A stretch of 62,834 nucleotides of DNA from Treponema sp. (GCA_009780855.1 WQZG01000012.1:1-62834), one strand, 5' to 3'. Positions 7,553 to 17,010 are shown, numbered from the stretch's first letter. A program made the numbers and translations. The notes: a model not told the origin generated them from the sequence alone.

Positions 7553-8149
7553 TTATCTTGCTGCAGGGCCTTTTTTTGATACGATTAATGACCTGGTAAT
7601 GGTCTGGAAATCCGTATGCAAAGCCACCAGAAATTTATCTCCTTCAAAAGGCAGGGAAACCAGGTAATTTTCCGGCGTATCAAGGCTAAAAAAAATGCGG
7701 CGGGTTTCAATGGGCGGCACTTCCTTGCCGGTCTGCACCGGCGAAACGGCTATATCGACGGCGCCGGTATACGGAACAATTTTCGATGGGAATTCCTTGT
7801 GCAGGGACAGAAAAAGAATGCCCCCCTCGTCGTAAATGGTCATTGAGACATTGTTTTCGCCAAGTTTTACCTGGGCGCCTGTCTGCCCGCCGGAGATAGT
7901 AATAAAAAAAGCCATCAAGCAAATAATCGCGATTGAAACAAGAACAGTGATGTTGCTTTTGTTTCCAATAAGATTTTTTATTATTCCCTGTTTTACACCT
8001 GCGTTCTCATTCAGTTCCCTGACTCCTGTGGAAGCCCTCTGCATGCGGTGTTCCCTGGAATAATAATATACAATATCCTGGTCTGCCTCAGGTTTTCTGC
8101 CATGTTCATTTTTAATGGGTCTAAAAAGATCATCGGGATTATCACTCAT
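7553..8149 (-). CDS. Single-pass membrane protein of unknown function
   Basis: 198 aa. It has a charged cytoplasmic N-terminus (about residues 1-62), one membrane segment (about 67-88, NITVLVSIAIICLMAFFITI), and an extracytoplasmic beta-rich domain to the end. This type II layout suggests an envelope protein anchored in the inner membrane. It overlaps the upstream NAD(P)HX repair gene by 8 bases (8142-8149), implying coupled translation, but its product gives no clue to a shared role. AAAGG precedes the start. Confidence 0.7.
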   Translation of the reverse strand: MSDNPDDLFRPIKNEHGRKPEADQDIVYYYSREHRMQRASTGVRELNENAGVKQGIIKNLIGNKSNITVLVSIAIICLMAFFITISGGQTGAQVKLGENNVSMTIYDEGGILFLSLHKEFPSKIVPYTGAVDIAVSPVQTGKEVPPIETRRIFFSLDTPENYLVSLPFEGDKFLVALHTDFQTITRSLIVSKKGPAAR

Positions 8150-9839
8150 AATAACTGCCTTTTGCCAGCCAGGCTCTTCCGGCCAGGTCCGCAGCCTTTG
8201 ACGCCAGTTCCAGCGGATCGATGAACCGGTTTATTAACCTGCCGGATTTAGCGGCTTTTATTAACAGTACAGCCGCCGCGGCCGCGCAGTCAAATAAATC
8301 GCAGGCATCTTTTTTTGCAGTGTCGGCGGCAGTTGTGCGGGCGGCAATTTTTTTGGCGGCAGTTGTGCGGGCGGCAAGGGCCGCGCAAAAACCCGCAAGG
8401 AGATCCCCGGAACCGCCGGCGGCCAGATTTGCTGACATGCCGTCAATTACGCCGCAGCGGCCGTCAGGGGATACGATAAACATAACATGGCTTTTTAAAA
8501 GTATAAAAGCATTTTTTTGCGCGGCGGTCTTTTTTAATAAAGGCAGGGGCTGATCCAGAATTTCCTGTGTATCAATTCCCGTCATTGCCGCAAATTCACC
8601 GATGTGCGGGGTAAGAAGCGCGCTGCCGTTAAATTGAATATCCCTGGTAAGGTATATTCCGTCCGCGTCAACGATTAACGGAATTCCGGATTTTTCTGAT
8701 TCCAGGGCGATATTTAGCTGAGTACCGCGATCCGGCCCGTTTGACAGTGCGCCCCTGCCCCATCCCGGCCCCAGCAATATTGAGTCCGGCATGAACCGTT
8801 TGGGCAGGCCGGAGGTTTTTTTACCATGATTTTCCATATATAAACTTAAAGGCATTACCATTACACCGCCGGCTCCGGCGGCAATAATCGGGTATATATT
8901 ATCGTCGGTGATTACACGGACAAGACCTGCGCCGGCTGCCTGCGCGCCTTTTGCCGCGATAACTGCGGCCCCCGCTGTACCCGGCGAGCCGGCATGAATC
9001 TCGGTACAGCCGCGATCATATTTATGGGATGCCGGTTCGACAAAAAATTTTTCTTTTAAAAAAATTTCTTTTGGAAAATTTTCCCAGTCCAGCAATTGCG
9101 GTCCTGTGTACCGGTTTATTAGTCCTGCAGGAAAAATTCCGCTTACACTGATTATCCTGCCCGCAAAAGGTCTTGCCGCAGGATTATAGAGACAAATCTT
9201 TTGCGGTTCAATGGCAAGTGTTACATCCGCCCTGACAGCCAGCATTCCGGATTTATAATCATCGGAAATTCCTGACGGCACATCAACAGAGACTACCAAT
9301 GGCCCGGATACAGGGTCACCATTGGCGGAGAGATCGCTATTTGTTGTGAAATTACTGCCGGCCGCAAGGTTATTGATTGTTTCTGCCATTTCCGCCTGGA
9401 CGCCGCCAAGAGGGCACCTTAGGCCGGTTCCGGTAATACCGTCAAGGATAATGCAGTTTTTTTTATTTTCGATGACCCTGCATGGATCGCCCCATTCAAT
9501 AACATTAACCTGCATTTTTTTTAATGACAAAATCAAACTGCCGGGCGCAGTTGTTTTTTCCGGAATCACTGCGGCATAAACAATACAATTGAGCGGATCG
9601 ATCATGGCGCAAACCAGCCAGTGTCTTAACATTGTCAGCGCGTCTGCGCCGTTATTGCCGGTCCCGCAAAAAACCATTACGCCGGGCAATTTTTTTCTGA
9701 ACAAATTGGGATAAGCTTTTGATAATTCCCGGCAGCAGCTGCGGCCAGCTGTCTCTATCAGGGAAAAAGAATTAAAACCCCATTCGTCACGGGCCTGGCG
9801 GTCGATGTCCTGTGATTGCGCTGCGGTTACAAGATTCAT
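8142..9839 (-). CDS. nnr: Bifunctional NAD(P)HX epimerase / ADP-dependent NAD(P)HX dehydratase
   Basis: 565 aa repair enzyme that restores hydrated NADH/NADPH. The N-terminal YjeF_N epimerase half (about 1-225) begins MNLVTAAQSQDIDRQA and contains CGTGNNGADALTMLR; the C-terminal ribokinase-like half has GPGWGRG and the nucleotide/anion-hole motif GGSGDLLAG. An in-frame 30-base near-duplication (8325-8384) inserts an Ala/Thr/Lys-rich stretch just after that motif, lengthening a surface region. It overlaps the lipoprotein gene upstream by 4 bases and the membrane protein downstream by 8, so all three are probably one operon. Confidence 0.92.
   Translation of the reverse strand: MNLVTAAQSQDIDRQARDEWGFNSFSLIETAGRSCCRELSKAYPNLFRKKLPGVMVFCGTGNNGADALTMLRHWLVCAMIDPLNCIVYAAVIPEKTTAPGSLILSLKKMQVNVIEWGDPCRVIENKKNCIILDGITGTGLRCPLGGVQAEMAETINNLAAGSNFTTNSDLSANGDPVSGPLVVSVDVPSGISDDYKSGMLAVRADVTLAIEPQKICLYNPAARPFAGRIISVSGIFPAGLINRYTGPQLLDWENFPKEIFLKEKFFVEPASHKYDRGCTEIHAGSPGTAGAAVIAAKGAQAAGAGLVRVITDDNIYPIIAAGAGGVMVMPLSLYMENHGKKTSGLPKRFMPDSILLGPGWGRGALSNGPDRGTQLNIALESEKSGIPLIVDADGIYLTRDIQFNGSALLTPHIGEFAAMTGIDTQEILDQPLPLLKKTAAQKNAFILLKSHVMFIVSPDGRCGVIDGMSANLAAGGSGDLLAGFCAALAARTTAAKKIAARTTAADTAKKDACDLFDCAAAAAVLLIKAAKSGRLINRFIDPLELASKAADLAGRAWLAKGSYYE
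8325..8377 (-). repeat. 30-base in-frame tandem duplication inside nnr
   Basis: A 23-base segment at 8325-8347 recurs identically at 8355-8377, giving a 30-base period (10 codons). In the protein it produces AARTTAAKKI followed by AARTTAADTA. Confidence 0.85.
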
Positions 9840-11050
9840 GATAATTTATCGGTCCGCCACCAAACCAGTTTAACATTATAATCATCCACAAGGAGCCCGG
9901 AGAGAATGCCCTCCATGGAAAGACTAAAGACATTGAACTGCAGTTCGTCATTATCCACCCTGATTGTCCTTTGCAATTGTTCGGATCCGTATGCGGAATC
10001 CGATGACAAAATAAGAAGGGAATACCCGCCGTCCACGGGGAAAGAAAGAAATACCTTGCCGTTCCCTATGACTCCAATCATGGAATAAAAAACTTTTATT
10101 ACGTTATTGCGGTTTTTATCGGTATAGTTTAATTCATAAAACGGTACTTCAATGCTTTTTTCCCAGGCGCTTTTTTCGATATCCATGATCCAGATCACCG
10201 AGCTGTCCGGCTCATTGCCGGTCCGGGTATTGGTAGATTCATCGTAGGTGTCCCTGTAATAATCCACCTTGATAAACAGCTTGCGGCTGTCAGGGGCAGC
10301 GGCGATGGAGTCAACAGAAGGTATTACATTCTCACGGTCCGCCGGAACCGGAATAGCTTCGTTCTTGAGCTCAACCAGATATAAAAAAGTCCCGCCGGAA
10401 TTAAACCAATAAATATTCCACCCGGTAGGCATCCTGCAAATTACCGCGAGATCGTCATCTTCTGAAGTGTAAATGGATTCAATCTGCGGGAACGGACTGC
10501 CTCCGATTCCGTCTGTTCCCAGATATTCAACAAATTTTCCTTCCGAATCAAAATGAAGGATTATACTGTCGAGGTAGGCTTTATTTTCTGTATCAAAACT
10601 ATGCCGCTCGTAAGGGAGCCTGTCGCATACATAAATATGTTTTTTGGAATCCACCGCAATTACCCCGGGTTCCTGCAGGGGATAAGAAACCGCCCATTTT
10701 GTAACCAGGCTGCCGTCCTGCAGCGGTTTGAGGGTCAGCGGCGCCGGGTTGGTTTCATCATTATAAATCATAAAAAGAAGGTCCCCGTATGAATTAAATT
10801 TAAGTATTTTGCCGCCTATTCCGTCGGAAATATAAAAAAACCCGTCGCGCATTACCATTCCTGTATGCCGTATACCCTGATCCCCTTCCAGTTTGAACAG
10901 CGCTACCTGGTCTTCAAGACGGCCGATATCCAGTTTAAAGAGATCTTCGCGTTCAACCTGGGGCACCTGGGGGGGAGCTTTATTGCATGATACCGCCAAA
11001 GCAATGATCAAAACCATAAAAAACACAGAAGCTGCAGGAATTTTCTTCAT
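9836..11050 (-). CDS. Predicted beta-propeller lipoprotein
   Basis: 404 aa with a lipoprotein signal (hydrophobic residues about 7-21, lipobox LAVSC), so probably anchored in an envelope membrane. The mature protein contains repeating segments such as MRDGFFYISDGIGGKILKFN, KKHIYVCDR and GNGKVFLSFPVDG, in the style of NHL/6-bladed propellers that bind ligands or proteins. Relatives are, as far as I recall, common in spirochaetes without assigned function. TAAGG lies upstream of the start. It is first gene of the run 11050-7553 and shares a 98-base divergent intergenic region with secA. Confidence 0.7.
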   Translation of the reverse strand: MKKIPAASVFFMVLIIALAVSCNKAPPQVPQVEREDLFKLDIGRLEDQVALFKLEGDQGIRHTGMVMRDGFFYISDGIGGKILKFNSYGDLLFMIYNDETNPAPLTLKPLQDGSLVTKWAVSYPLQEPGVIAVDSKKHIYVCDRLPYERHSFDTENKAYLDSIILHFDSEGKFVEYLGTDGIGGSPFPQIESIYTSEDDDLAVICRMPTGWNIYWFNSGGTFLYLVELKNEAIPVPADRENVIPSVDSIAAAPDSRKLFIKVDYYRDTYDESTNTRTGNEPDSSVIWIMDIEKSAWEKSIEVPFYELNYTDKNRNNVIKVFYSMIGVIGNGKVFLSFPVDGGYSLLILSSDSAYGSEQLQRTIRVDNDELQFNVFSLSMEGILSGLLVDDYNVKLVWWRTDKLS

Positions 11051-11112
11051 AAAATAACCTTAAACACACATACATTCATTGTCAATAATGATAAGGACTG
11101 TCAAAAGACTTA

Positions 11113-11142
11113 TTGAAACAAGATATTTATCTTTGGTACAAT
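11113..11142 (+). promoter_or_regulatory. secA promoter, probably giving a leaderless mRNA
   Basis: -35 TTGAAA (11113-11118), 18 bases, -10 TACAAT (11137-11142), then only six bases (ATCGTT) before the ATG at 11149. A start 6-7 bases after the -10 box would fall on the initiation codon. No Shine-Dalgarno sequence is present. Confidence 0.7.
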
Positions 11143-11148
11143 ATCGTT

Positions 11149-13920
11149 ATGTTAGAAGGATTTTTAAATGCTCTCTTTGGATCCCAGCATGAAAGGGATC
11201 TTAAACTACTGCTGCCGATATTACACGCAGTTAATGAAAAAGAAATCTGGGCCGCCGGCCTTAAGGCAGAAGAATTTCCGCAGATTACCGCGCGGTTCAG
11301 GGAACGCATTGCAGGCGGGGAAAGCCTGGATCATATACTGCCGGAGGCGTTTGCCCTTGTAAGGGAAGCCAGCAGGCGGAACCTGGGGGAACGGCCCTAC
11401 GATGTCCAGGTAATGGGTTCAATTGTAATGCACCAGGGGAAAATCGCCGAGTTAAAAACCGGTGAAGGCAAAACCCTTATGTTCGTTGCCGCAGCGTACC
11501 TTAATTCCCTTGAAGGCAAAGGCGTCCATGTGGTAACAGTAAACGATTACCTTGCCGGCCGCGACGCCGAATGGATGGGACCGATTTACAGTTACCTTGG
11601 TGTAACTGTTGGGAAAATACTGTCGGATATGGACAACGAAAGACGCAAGGTAAATTATGCCTGCGACATTACCTACGGCACCAACAACGAGTTTGGGTTT
11701 GATTACCTGCGCGACAATATGTGCACCGACATGGAAAGCCGGGTCCAGCGCGGCCACAACTACTGCATTGTCGACGAAATTGACTCCATCCTGATCGATG
11801 AAGCCAGAACCCCGCTGATAATTTCCGGCGCCGCGGAAGACGATACTTTTAAATTCGCAGAAGTTGACCGGATGCTGGGCTCCCTGGAAGAAGTCCAAAA
11901 AAAAGAAGACAACGAATACCCTGACGAAACCCAGGGCGAGGAATTGATCGGCGATTATAAGCTTAACGAAAAAAACAAGAATGTTTCCTTTACCAGCTCC
12001 GGGCTTGCCAAAATCGAGGACCTTCTTAAAAAACGAAACCTGATTAAAGGCTCGGTTGTGGACAGCGAAAACTTTGAATATATCCATTACTTTACCCAGG
12101 CAATGCGAGCGCATAAACTTTTCCATATTGATGTGGATTATGTTGTCCAGGACGGGCAGGTTCAGATAGTTGATGAATTTACGGGCCGTATACTCCACGG
12201 CCGCCGTTATTCGGATGGGCTGCACCAGGCCATCGAAGCAAAAGAAAGAATAAAGATAGCCAAACGAAACAGAACTCTGGCGACTATTACGTTTCAGAAT
12301 TACTTCAGGCTTTATAAAAAATTATGCGGCGGCACAGGTACAGCAGACACCGAGTCGGTTGAGTTTGCCAAAATCTACAACCTCGACGTTGTGGTAATTC
12401 CGACCAATCTGCCGGTTGCCAGGACCGACGAGGACGATGTTGTTTACCTCAACGAGAAAGATAAATACAATGCCCTTTGCGACGAAATCGCAGAGGCCAA
12501 TAAAAAAGGCCAGCCCATGCTGGTCGGAACCGTTTCAATCGAAAAGTCAGAAATTATTTCCGGTCTGCTGACCCGCAGGGGCATAAGGCACGAAGTTTTA
12601 AACGCCAAAAACCACGCAAGGGAAGCGTCGATTATCGCGGAAGCCGGTTCAAAAGGCTCAGTTACAATTGCGACAAATATGGCAGGCCGCGGCACCGACA
12701 TTAAGCTGGGCGGCAATCCGGAACACCGGGCGCGGAAAAAAGCCGGCACTGACGCCTCACCGGAGATTTATGCGGCGGCTTACAGGGATGAATACGCCAA
12801 ATGGCTGGATGATTATAACGAAGTAAAGTCGCTTGGCGGTTTGTACGTAATAGGTACGGAACGCCACGAAAGCCGGCGCATCGACAACCAATTGCGGGGC
12901 CGTTCCGGCCGGCAGGGAGATCCCGGACGTTCCAAATTTTTTATTTCGATGGATGACGACCTGATGCGCCTTTTTGGCGGCGACAATATAAAAGGTCTTA
13001 TGTCAAAAATCGGCATGGAAGACGGTGAACCTATAAATCACTCGTGGCTTAACAAGAGTATAGAAAAAGCCCAAAAAAAGGTTGAAGAGCGCAATTTTGA
13101 AATCCGCAAACACCTGCTGGAATATGACGACGTTCTTAATCAGCAGAGAAAATTTATTTATGAACAGCGCGATGCGATTCTGACAGATTTGAATTTAAAA
13201 GACAGGGTAAACGCAGCTACCGGGGAAATGGTTGAAGATTTTATCGACGCATTTAACACGGCCCAGCACAAGGATATTAACGCGGCCAAGAAGGATTTAA
13301 CCGAAAGCCTAAAAACCAAATTCAGCTATATCGCGAAATTACCGGAGGGAGAAATCCGGAATACCGATTTGCTGGAGAAACAGATTACAAGTGATCTTGT
13401 CAAAGATCTGGATGACAAAGAAAAAATCATTGGGCCTGCATATTTGAATTATTATATTAAAGTGCAGTATCTGACCATGGTTGACCGCAAATGGCTGGAT
13501 CATCTGGAAAATATGGAAGCGTTAAGGGAAGCGGTCTATCTGCGCAGTTATGCCCAAAAAAATCCTCTTACCGAATACAAGGTCGAAGGTTTCCAGATTT
13601 TTGAAACGATGATAGATGAAATACGTCAGTCAATAGCATCAATGCTTCATCACATTAGAATTCAGACTGCAGAGAACCCGGAAACCGTGCAGCGCAAACC
13701 AGCAGCCCAGACAACAACCGGTACGGCAAGCCATCAAAGCCACGGAGCCTTTGCGGCCCACGCGCAGTCCGCACCGGCATCTCAGACATCAGGAGGGAGC
13801 GGACCGGCCCGAATGCAAAGCAGCAATACGACTGTTATCCGCTCGCAGCCCAAGGTCGGACGCAACGATCCCTGTCCGTGCGGCTCAGGTAAAAAATATA
13901 AATACTGCCACGGGCAATAA
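11149..13920 (+). CDS. secA: Preprotein translocase ATPase SecA
   Basis: About 923 aa motor that drives secretory proteins through SecYEG. Walker A is in [11 protein letters not shown], Walker B region in [19 protein letters not shown]; the C-terminal zinc motif [14 protein letters not shown] ends the protein after a low-complexity linker. A longer reading from a TTG at 11113 was rejected because that codon is part of the promoter -35 box. Length is normal. It is divergent from the propeller lipoprotein and followed by an L-rhamnose mutarotase gene after 25 bases. Confidence 0.97.
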   Translation: MLEGFLNALFGSQHERDLKLLLPILHAVNEKEIWAAGLKAEEFPQITARFRERIAGGESLDHILPEAFALVREASRRNLGERPYDVQVMGSIVMHQGKIAELKTGEGKTLMFVAAAYLNSLEGKGVHVVTVNDYLAGRDAEWMGPIYSYLGVTVGKILSDMDNERRKVNYACDITYGTNNEFGFDYLRDNMCTDMESRVQRGHNYCIVDEIDSILIDEARTPLIISGAAEDDTFKFAEVDRMLGSLEEVQKKEDNEYPDETQGEELIGDYKLNEKNKNVSFTSSGLAKIEDLLKKRNLIKGSVVDSENFEYIHYFTQAMRAHKLFHIDVDYVVQDGQVQIVDEFTGRILHGRRYSDGLHQAIEAKERIKIAKRNRTLATITFQNYFRLYKKLCGGTGTADTESVEFAKIYNLDVVVIPTNLPVARTDEDDVVYLNEKDKYNALCDEIAEANKKGQPMLVGTVSIEKSEIISGLLTRRGIRHEVLNAKNHAREASIIAEAGSKGSVTIATNMAGRGTDIKLGGNPEHRARKKAGTDASPEIYAAAYRDEYAKWLDDYNEVKSLGGLYVIGTERHESRRIDNQLRGRSGRQGDPGRSKFFISMDDDLMRLFGGDNIKGLMSKIGMEDGEPINHSWLNKSIEKAQKKVEERNFEIRKHLLEYDDVLNQQRKFIYEQRDAILTDLNLKDRVNAATGEMVEDFIDAFNTAQHKDINAAKKDLTESLKTKFSYIAKLPEGEIRNTDLLEKQITSDLVKDLDDKEKIIGPAYLNYYIKVQYLTMVDRKWLDHLENMEALREAVYLRSYAQKNPLTEYKVEGFQIFETMIDEIRQSIASMLHHIRIQTAENPETVQRKPAAQTTTGTASHQSHGAFAAHAQSAPASQTSGGSGPARMQSSNTTVIRSQPKVGRNDPCPCGSGKKYKYCHGQ

Positions 13921-13945
13921 CACGGGTAATAAAAAGGAGAAACAC

Positions 13946-14263
13946 ATGGAAAGATTTACCTGGAAAGCAAAACTTCTCCCGGGAAAAAAAGCAGAATATA
14001 TTAAACGGCACGATAATCTTTGGCCGGAAATGACAGAACTGCTGAACAAAGCCGGTATCCACAATTATACCATCTGGTGCGCAGGCGATGAATTATTCGG
14101 TTATTATGAAGCCGAAAAAGGCAATGCTTTTGCTTCCAAAACCCAGGCTGACAGCCCAATAGTCGATAAATGGAATGAATACATGAAAGATGTTATGGTA
14201 ACCGAAATCGACCCGGCGACCGGCACCCATTACCAACTGGAGCAGGTGTTCTACCATAAATAA
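13946..14263 (+). CDS. rhaM: L-rhamnose mutarotase
   Basis: 105 aa, the usual length. It interconverts alpha and beta anomers of L-rhamnose (and possibly related sugars). MERFTWKAKLLPGKKAEYIKRH retains the Tyr18 and His22 seen in E. coli RhaM, and the DNLWPEM segment follows as in the family. The start at 13946 is set by AAGGAG six bases upstream; the longer reading overlaps secA and is not credible. No other rhamnose catabolic gene is nearby, so its substrate context is unclear. A hairpin terminator follows at 14265. Confidence 0.88.
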   Translation: MERFTWKAKLLPGKKAEYIKRHDNLWPEMTELLNKAGIHNYTIWCAGDELFGYYEAEKGNAFASKTQADSPIVDKWNEYMKDVMVTEIDPATGTHYQLEQVFYHK

Positions 14264-14264
14264 A

Positions 14265-14282
14265 TGCCGGCAGAAGCCGGCA
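14265..14282. terminator. Bidirectional hairpin terminator between rhaM and the SPOR gene
   Basis: TGCCGGC-AGAA-GCCGGCA, a perfect 7-pair stem with a 4-base loop. On the plus strand it is followed by ATATCAATTTTTT, on the minus strand by ATTTATTTAT, so it can serve both convergent genes (ends 14263 and 14294). Confidence 0.75.
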
Positions 14283-14293
14283 ATATCAATTTT

Positions 14294-15880
14294 TTAACTC
14301 CCGAGTCTTACAAATGCGTCCTTATATGTGCTCCTGAACCGCTGCAGCAGGGCGCCGCTTTCCCCCAGGTTTACCGGGCCTACCAGAATCCGGTACAGGG
14401 GTTTATCCATGGTACCGCTGTCCTGTACGGTTAACGGCCAGGTTTTACCTATTTTATCAAGTTCGGCCTGCACTGTTTCCGGTCTATTATAAGCTCCCAG
14501 TTGCACATAGTACCTGTTTTTTTCCAGACTTTTGATTACCGGTGCACTGAACTTATAATCCGGATTTACCTGCGCAGGATTCTGCGCAGGACTCTGAATT
14601 GCGGACGGACTTTGTAAAGCCGTTGGTAATGAATTTGCGGCTGTAATTTCGGCGGCGGCCGGCAGCGCCGCAGGCATTGTGTTTTCCGGAATCGATTCTA
14701 TTATATATGGCGCAATCTCCTGCAAAGAATAATTTTGTCCGGAAACTGCCGGAGCCTGCTGCGCCTGAACCTGCGGCGCCGCTGCCAGTACTTGTGCCGC
14801 TGTTATTTGTGATGGCGTTACTTGCGGCGGTGTTACTTGTGACGGTGCTAAAACAGGAGGAACCCAGGTGTCAACAATTTTTGCCGGATCTATTAACGGT
14901 ATAGTTTCAACAGGTACCTTATTTCCCGCCGGCTGCAGTGAATAATCATAAGCTTCCGGGTTGGCAGTATAAGGCTGCGCAGCGGCGGCTGGCTGCATTG
15001 GCGCAGCGGCGGCAACAGACGGCGCTATAATGTCAGACGGCGCTGCAGTGTCAGGCACAGCCGCGGCATTGTTTCTGGAGGCTGCAAAAGCCGCCCTGAT
15101 ATCCGAACCTGCCGATGGAGGCAATTGAATCTCCGGCGATTGAGTTACAGGTAATTGAACAGTATCGATAGTATCCGGCGTGCCCGGATCGGCTTTGATA
15201 TTGTTGAACGCGGCCTTGATCTCGGAACTTGCGGTTTCCGGTTCGCTTTGATCTGTTTGCGCCCTAAGAGCGGTAAATGCGGATTTGATTTCTGAACCAG
15301 CGGAAACCTGAGCTTCGGCTGCCGGCATTGCCGGCGCTGCTGCGGTTAAGGGAGCTGCGGTTCCGGCCGGAGCAGCCGCCGCCATGGGAACGGCAGCGGG
15401 TAAAAATCCTGGGACCGGCAGTTCCTGATCCGTCTGTCCGTTGTTGTACATGTTTACAAGGACTTCGTCGGTAAATATTTGCGGGTTAAGACCTACTGAC
15501 GCAATCAATGCCGCTGGATCGTGATCCGGATCGCCGCTGCCCGCAGGTAACAGCGATGACCTTGGATCAACGCTTTGGTTCATTGTTACCCTTCCGACAG
15601 TTCTGGGATTTAGCCCTATCGCCCGCGCGGCTTCCGGGGAAATTTCTACCAGAATGCCGGGATTATCAAGTCCGGACATGACAATTGCACGTACTGTTGA
15701 ATTATTTTCGAGATTGGTAATATCAACAACCGTATTTGCGGTAAATGTATTGGTCGCGGCATAAAAACCTGTTTCCGGCAAACTTGTTCCCGATGAAACT
15801 GCGGCGGCTCCTTCCCAAGCGGACGCTCCCGCGGTAATTAACAGAACGGCTGCTGCCGCCAAAATCAATGTTTTTTTCAT
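14294..15880 (-). CDS. Secreted DPBB/SPOR-domain protein with internal repeats
   Basis: 528 aa with signal peptide (residues 1-21, cleavage near AGASA). Residues about 35-102 resemble an RlpA-like double-psi beta-barrel (ATNTFTANTVVDITNLENNS, GILVEISPEAARAIGL). The C-terminal 75 residues form a SPOR domain (KNRYYVQLGAYNRPETVQ...RILVGPV) that binds denuded septal peptidoglycan. Between them lies a long Ala/Pro/Gln-rich linker with three copies of a short helix-forming motif, GSEIKSAF, SSEIKAAF and GSDIRAAF (about 195, 218 and 258). It probably acts in cell separation or wall remodelling. It overlaps the upstream gene by 4 bases. Confidence 0.8.
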   Translation of the reverse strand: MKKTLILAAAAVLLITAGASAWEGAAAVSSGTSLPETGFYAATNTFTANTVVDITNLENNSTVRAIVMSGLDNPGILVEISPEAARAIGLNPRTVGRVTMNQSVDPRSSLLPAGSGDPDHDPAALIASVGLNPQIFTDEVLVNMYNNGQTDQELPVPGFLPAAVPMAAAAPAGTAAPLTAAAPAMPAAEAQVSAGSEIKSAFTALRAQTDQSEPETASSEIKAAFNNIKADPGTPDTIDTVQLPVTQSPEIQLPPSAGSDIRAAFAASRNNAAAVPDTAAPSDIIAPSVAAAAPMQPAAAAQPYTANPEAYDYSLQPAGNKVPVETIPLIDPAKIVDTWVPPVLAPSQVTPPQVTPSQITAAQVLAAAPQVQAQQAPAVSGQNYSLQEIAPYIIESIPENTMPAALPAAAEITAANSLPTALQSPSAIQSPAQNPAQVNPDYKFSAPVIKSLEKNRYYVQLGAYNRPETVQAELDKIGKTWPLTVQDSGTMDKPLYRILVGPVNLGESGALLQRFRSTYKDAFVRLGS

Positions 15881-16386
15881 TTTTTGTTTCCCTCCAGCTG
15901 CGCGGCTATAACACCGCCGGTCTGCTGGGCATTAAGGTATTCTTCCTGCAGATTTACGGCGCTGCCCGCGGGAAAGCTTTCATTATAAACAAGCTGACCA
16001 TTATTGGTTCTGATAATTTTTATATCAACCTGAAAGGGCTTCATTTTTTTATCCTGCAGCCTGTATTCCAGTACTGCAAGAATAAAAAAATCAGCGCCGC
16101 CGCTGTTGGCTTCCAGATAATCTTTTTGAACTTCCGCCGGTACCGCGGTATTTTCTCCTGAAGGTGAAAGTTTTTCCACACGCAGGACAGGACTGTTGCT
16201 TACAATATGGCCGGCGTCAAAAAATGCGCCCATAAGCCCGCCTTCCCATAATGAGGAATAATCCCCGGCATCCGAACCCGGCTGCAGGCCTTCTTCTACA
16301 ACAAGGAAGGAAACCATTGATGCAAAAAGCGGGGCAGCGGTCAATCCCAGAATCAGGGCTGCTGTTAACAGACATTTACGGAACAT
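15877..16386 (-). CDS. Exported protein of unknown function
   Basis: About 169 aa starting MFRKCLLTAALILGLTAAPLFAS at 16386, chosen because GGAGG lies five bases upstream and a proper signal peptide follows; the longer reading to 16437 lacks both. The mature part is mixed alpha/beta with no recognised motif; VDIKIIRTNNGQLVYNESF has the look of a strand-rich periplasmic domain. It is translationally coupled (4-base overlap) to the SPOR-domain gene, suggesting a joint envelope role, and divergent from loaP. Confidence 0.7.
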   Translation of the reverse strand: MFRKCLLTAALILGLTAAPLFASMVSFLVVEEGLQPGSDAGDYSSLWEGGLMGAFFDAGHIVSNSPVLRVEKLSPSGENTAVPAEVQKDYLEANSGGADFFILAVLEYRLQDKKMKPFQVDIKIIRTNNGQLVYNESFPAGSAVNLQEEYLNAQQTGGVIAAQLEGNKK

Positions 16387-16400
16387 AGAGTCCTCCGTAT

Positions 16401-16429
16401 TTGAATATCGGCGAAAAATTTTATATTCT
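16401..16429 (+). promoter_or_regulatory. loaP promoter, probably leaderless
   Basis: -35 TTGAAT (16401-16406), 17 bases, -10 TATTCT (16424-16429), then six bases to the ATG at 16436. The predicted start coincides with the initiation codon, and there is no ribosome-binding sequence. The divergent gene's Shine-Dalgarno lies just upstream. Confidence 0.65.
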
Positions 16430-16435
16430 GTAACC

Positions 16436-16966
16436 ATGAATTATTACGCTCTGCAGGTTCAGACCCGGGGAGAAGAGAAATTTATTAAGCTCTTTAAGGC
16501 AATGCACCCGGAAATTAACATACCCATCCATTTTCCGCAGAGAAGCCTGGATATACGCCGGAAGGGCAAAATGGTCCATACGCGGCTGGCTGTCTTCCCG
16601 GGATATGTTTTTGCCGAACTGGAAACCGGCGACAGCATGTTAGGTTACCAGTGGGCATTTCGAAGAACTAAAGGTTTTTACAGATTTTTGCGATCCAACC
16701 AGGATATTTGTCCGCTGGAGAACCGGGATCTCGAATTGGTGCTGCATTTTATAAGGATGGCCGGGTCTCTTGCAGGCAAGTCACTGGTAAAATTTGATGA
16801 AAATTCCAAAATTGTCGTAATAGAAGGCCCGCTGTCCGGTCTTGAAGGAAAAATTGTTAAGGTAGACAAAAGAAAAGGGAGAGCCAAAATCAGTCTGGAT
16901 TTATACAATGAAGCGTTTACCATTGATTTGGCTTTTGAATCCATAAGCTCTGACATGATCGTGTAG
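16436..16966 (+). CDS. loaP: NusG-paralogue antiterminator LoaP
   Basis: 176 aa NusG-family protein. The NGN domain (about 1-110) starts MNYYALQVQTRGEEKFIK and contains FPGYVFAELE; the KOW domain (about 120-176) contains GPLSGLEGKIVKVDKRKGRAKI. Housekeeping NusG genes usually lie next to secE/rplK; this one does not, and its sequence fits the specialised LoaP/UpxY paralogues that let RNA polymerase read through terminators in long polysaccharide or metabolite operons. It precedes the xanthine-dehydrogenase-like operon and lies about 3.6 kb upstream of the leader that opens the surface-glycan run, which is the likeliest target (inference). Confidence 0.85.
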   Translation: MNYYALQVQTRGEEKFIKLFKAMHPEINIPIHFPQRSLDIRRKGKMVHTRLAVFPGYVFAELETGDSMLGYQWAFRRTKGFYRFLRSNQDICPLENRDLELVLHFIRMAGSLAGKSLVKFDENSKIVVIEGPLSGLEGKIVKVDKRKGRAKISLDLYNEAFTIDLAFESISSDMIV

Positions 16967-16967
16967 C

Positions 16968-17010
16968 AAAGAGCGCTGCGTTCAGAGAACGCTGCGTTCA
17001 AAGAGCGCTG
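16968..17010 (+). repeat. 16-base tandem repeat (2.7 copies) downstream of loaP
   Basis: AAAGAGCGCTGCGTTC (16968-16983) is repeated with two changes at 16984-16999 and again for 11 bases at 17000-17010. The array folds readily: GCGTTC-AGA-GAACGC (16978-16992) and the self-complementary AGCGCT copies at 16972 and 17004. It leads directly into a terminator. Confidence 0.8.

Noticed and set aside
11113..11148. N-terminal extension of SecA from a TTG codon
   Set aside because: The TTG is part of the -35 box, SecA proteins begin at the MLEGFL-like segment, and no ribosome site supports the extension.
11452..12225. 257-codon open frame antisense to secA
   Set aside because: Mirror of a well-conserved gene; composition is low in charged residues and has no family resemblance.
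13751..13945. Longer rhaM reading overlapping the secA 3' end
   Set aside because: The extension is basic, frame-shifted secA sequence; AAGGAG and family length fix the start at 13946.
16968..17010. CRISPR-like array
   Set aside because: Units are contiguous without spacers and there are only 2.7 copies; no cas genes are in the window.
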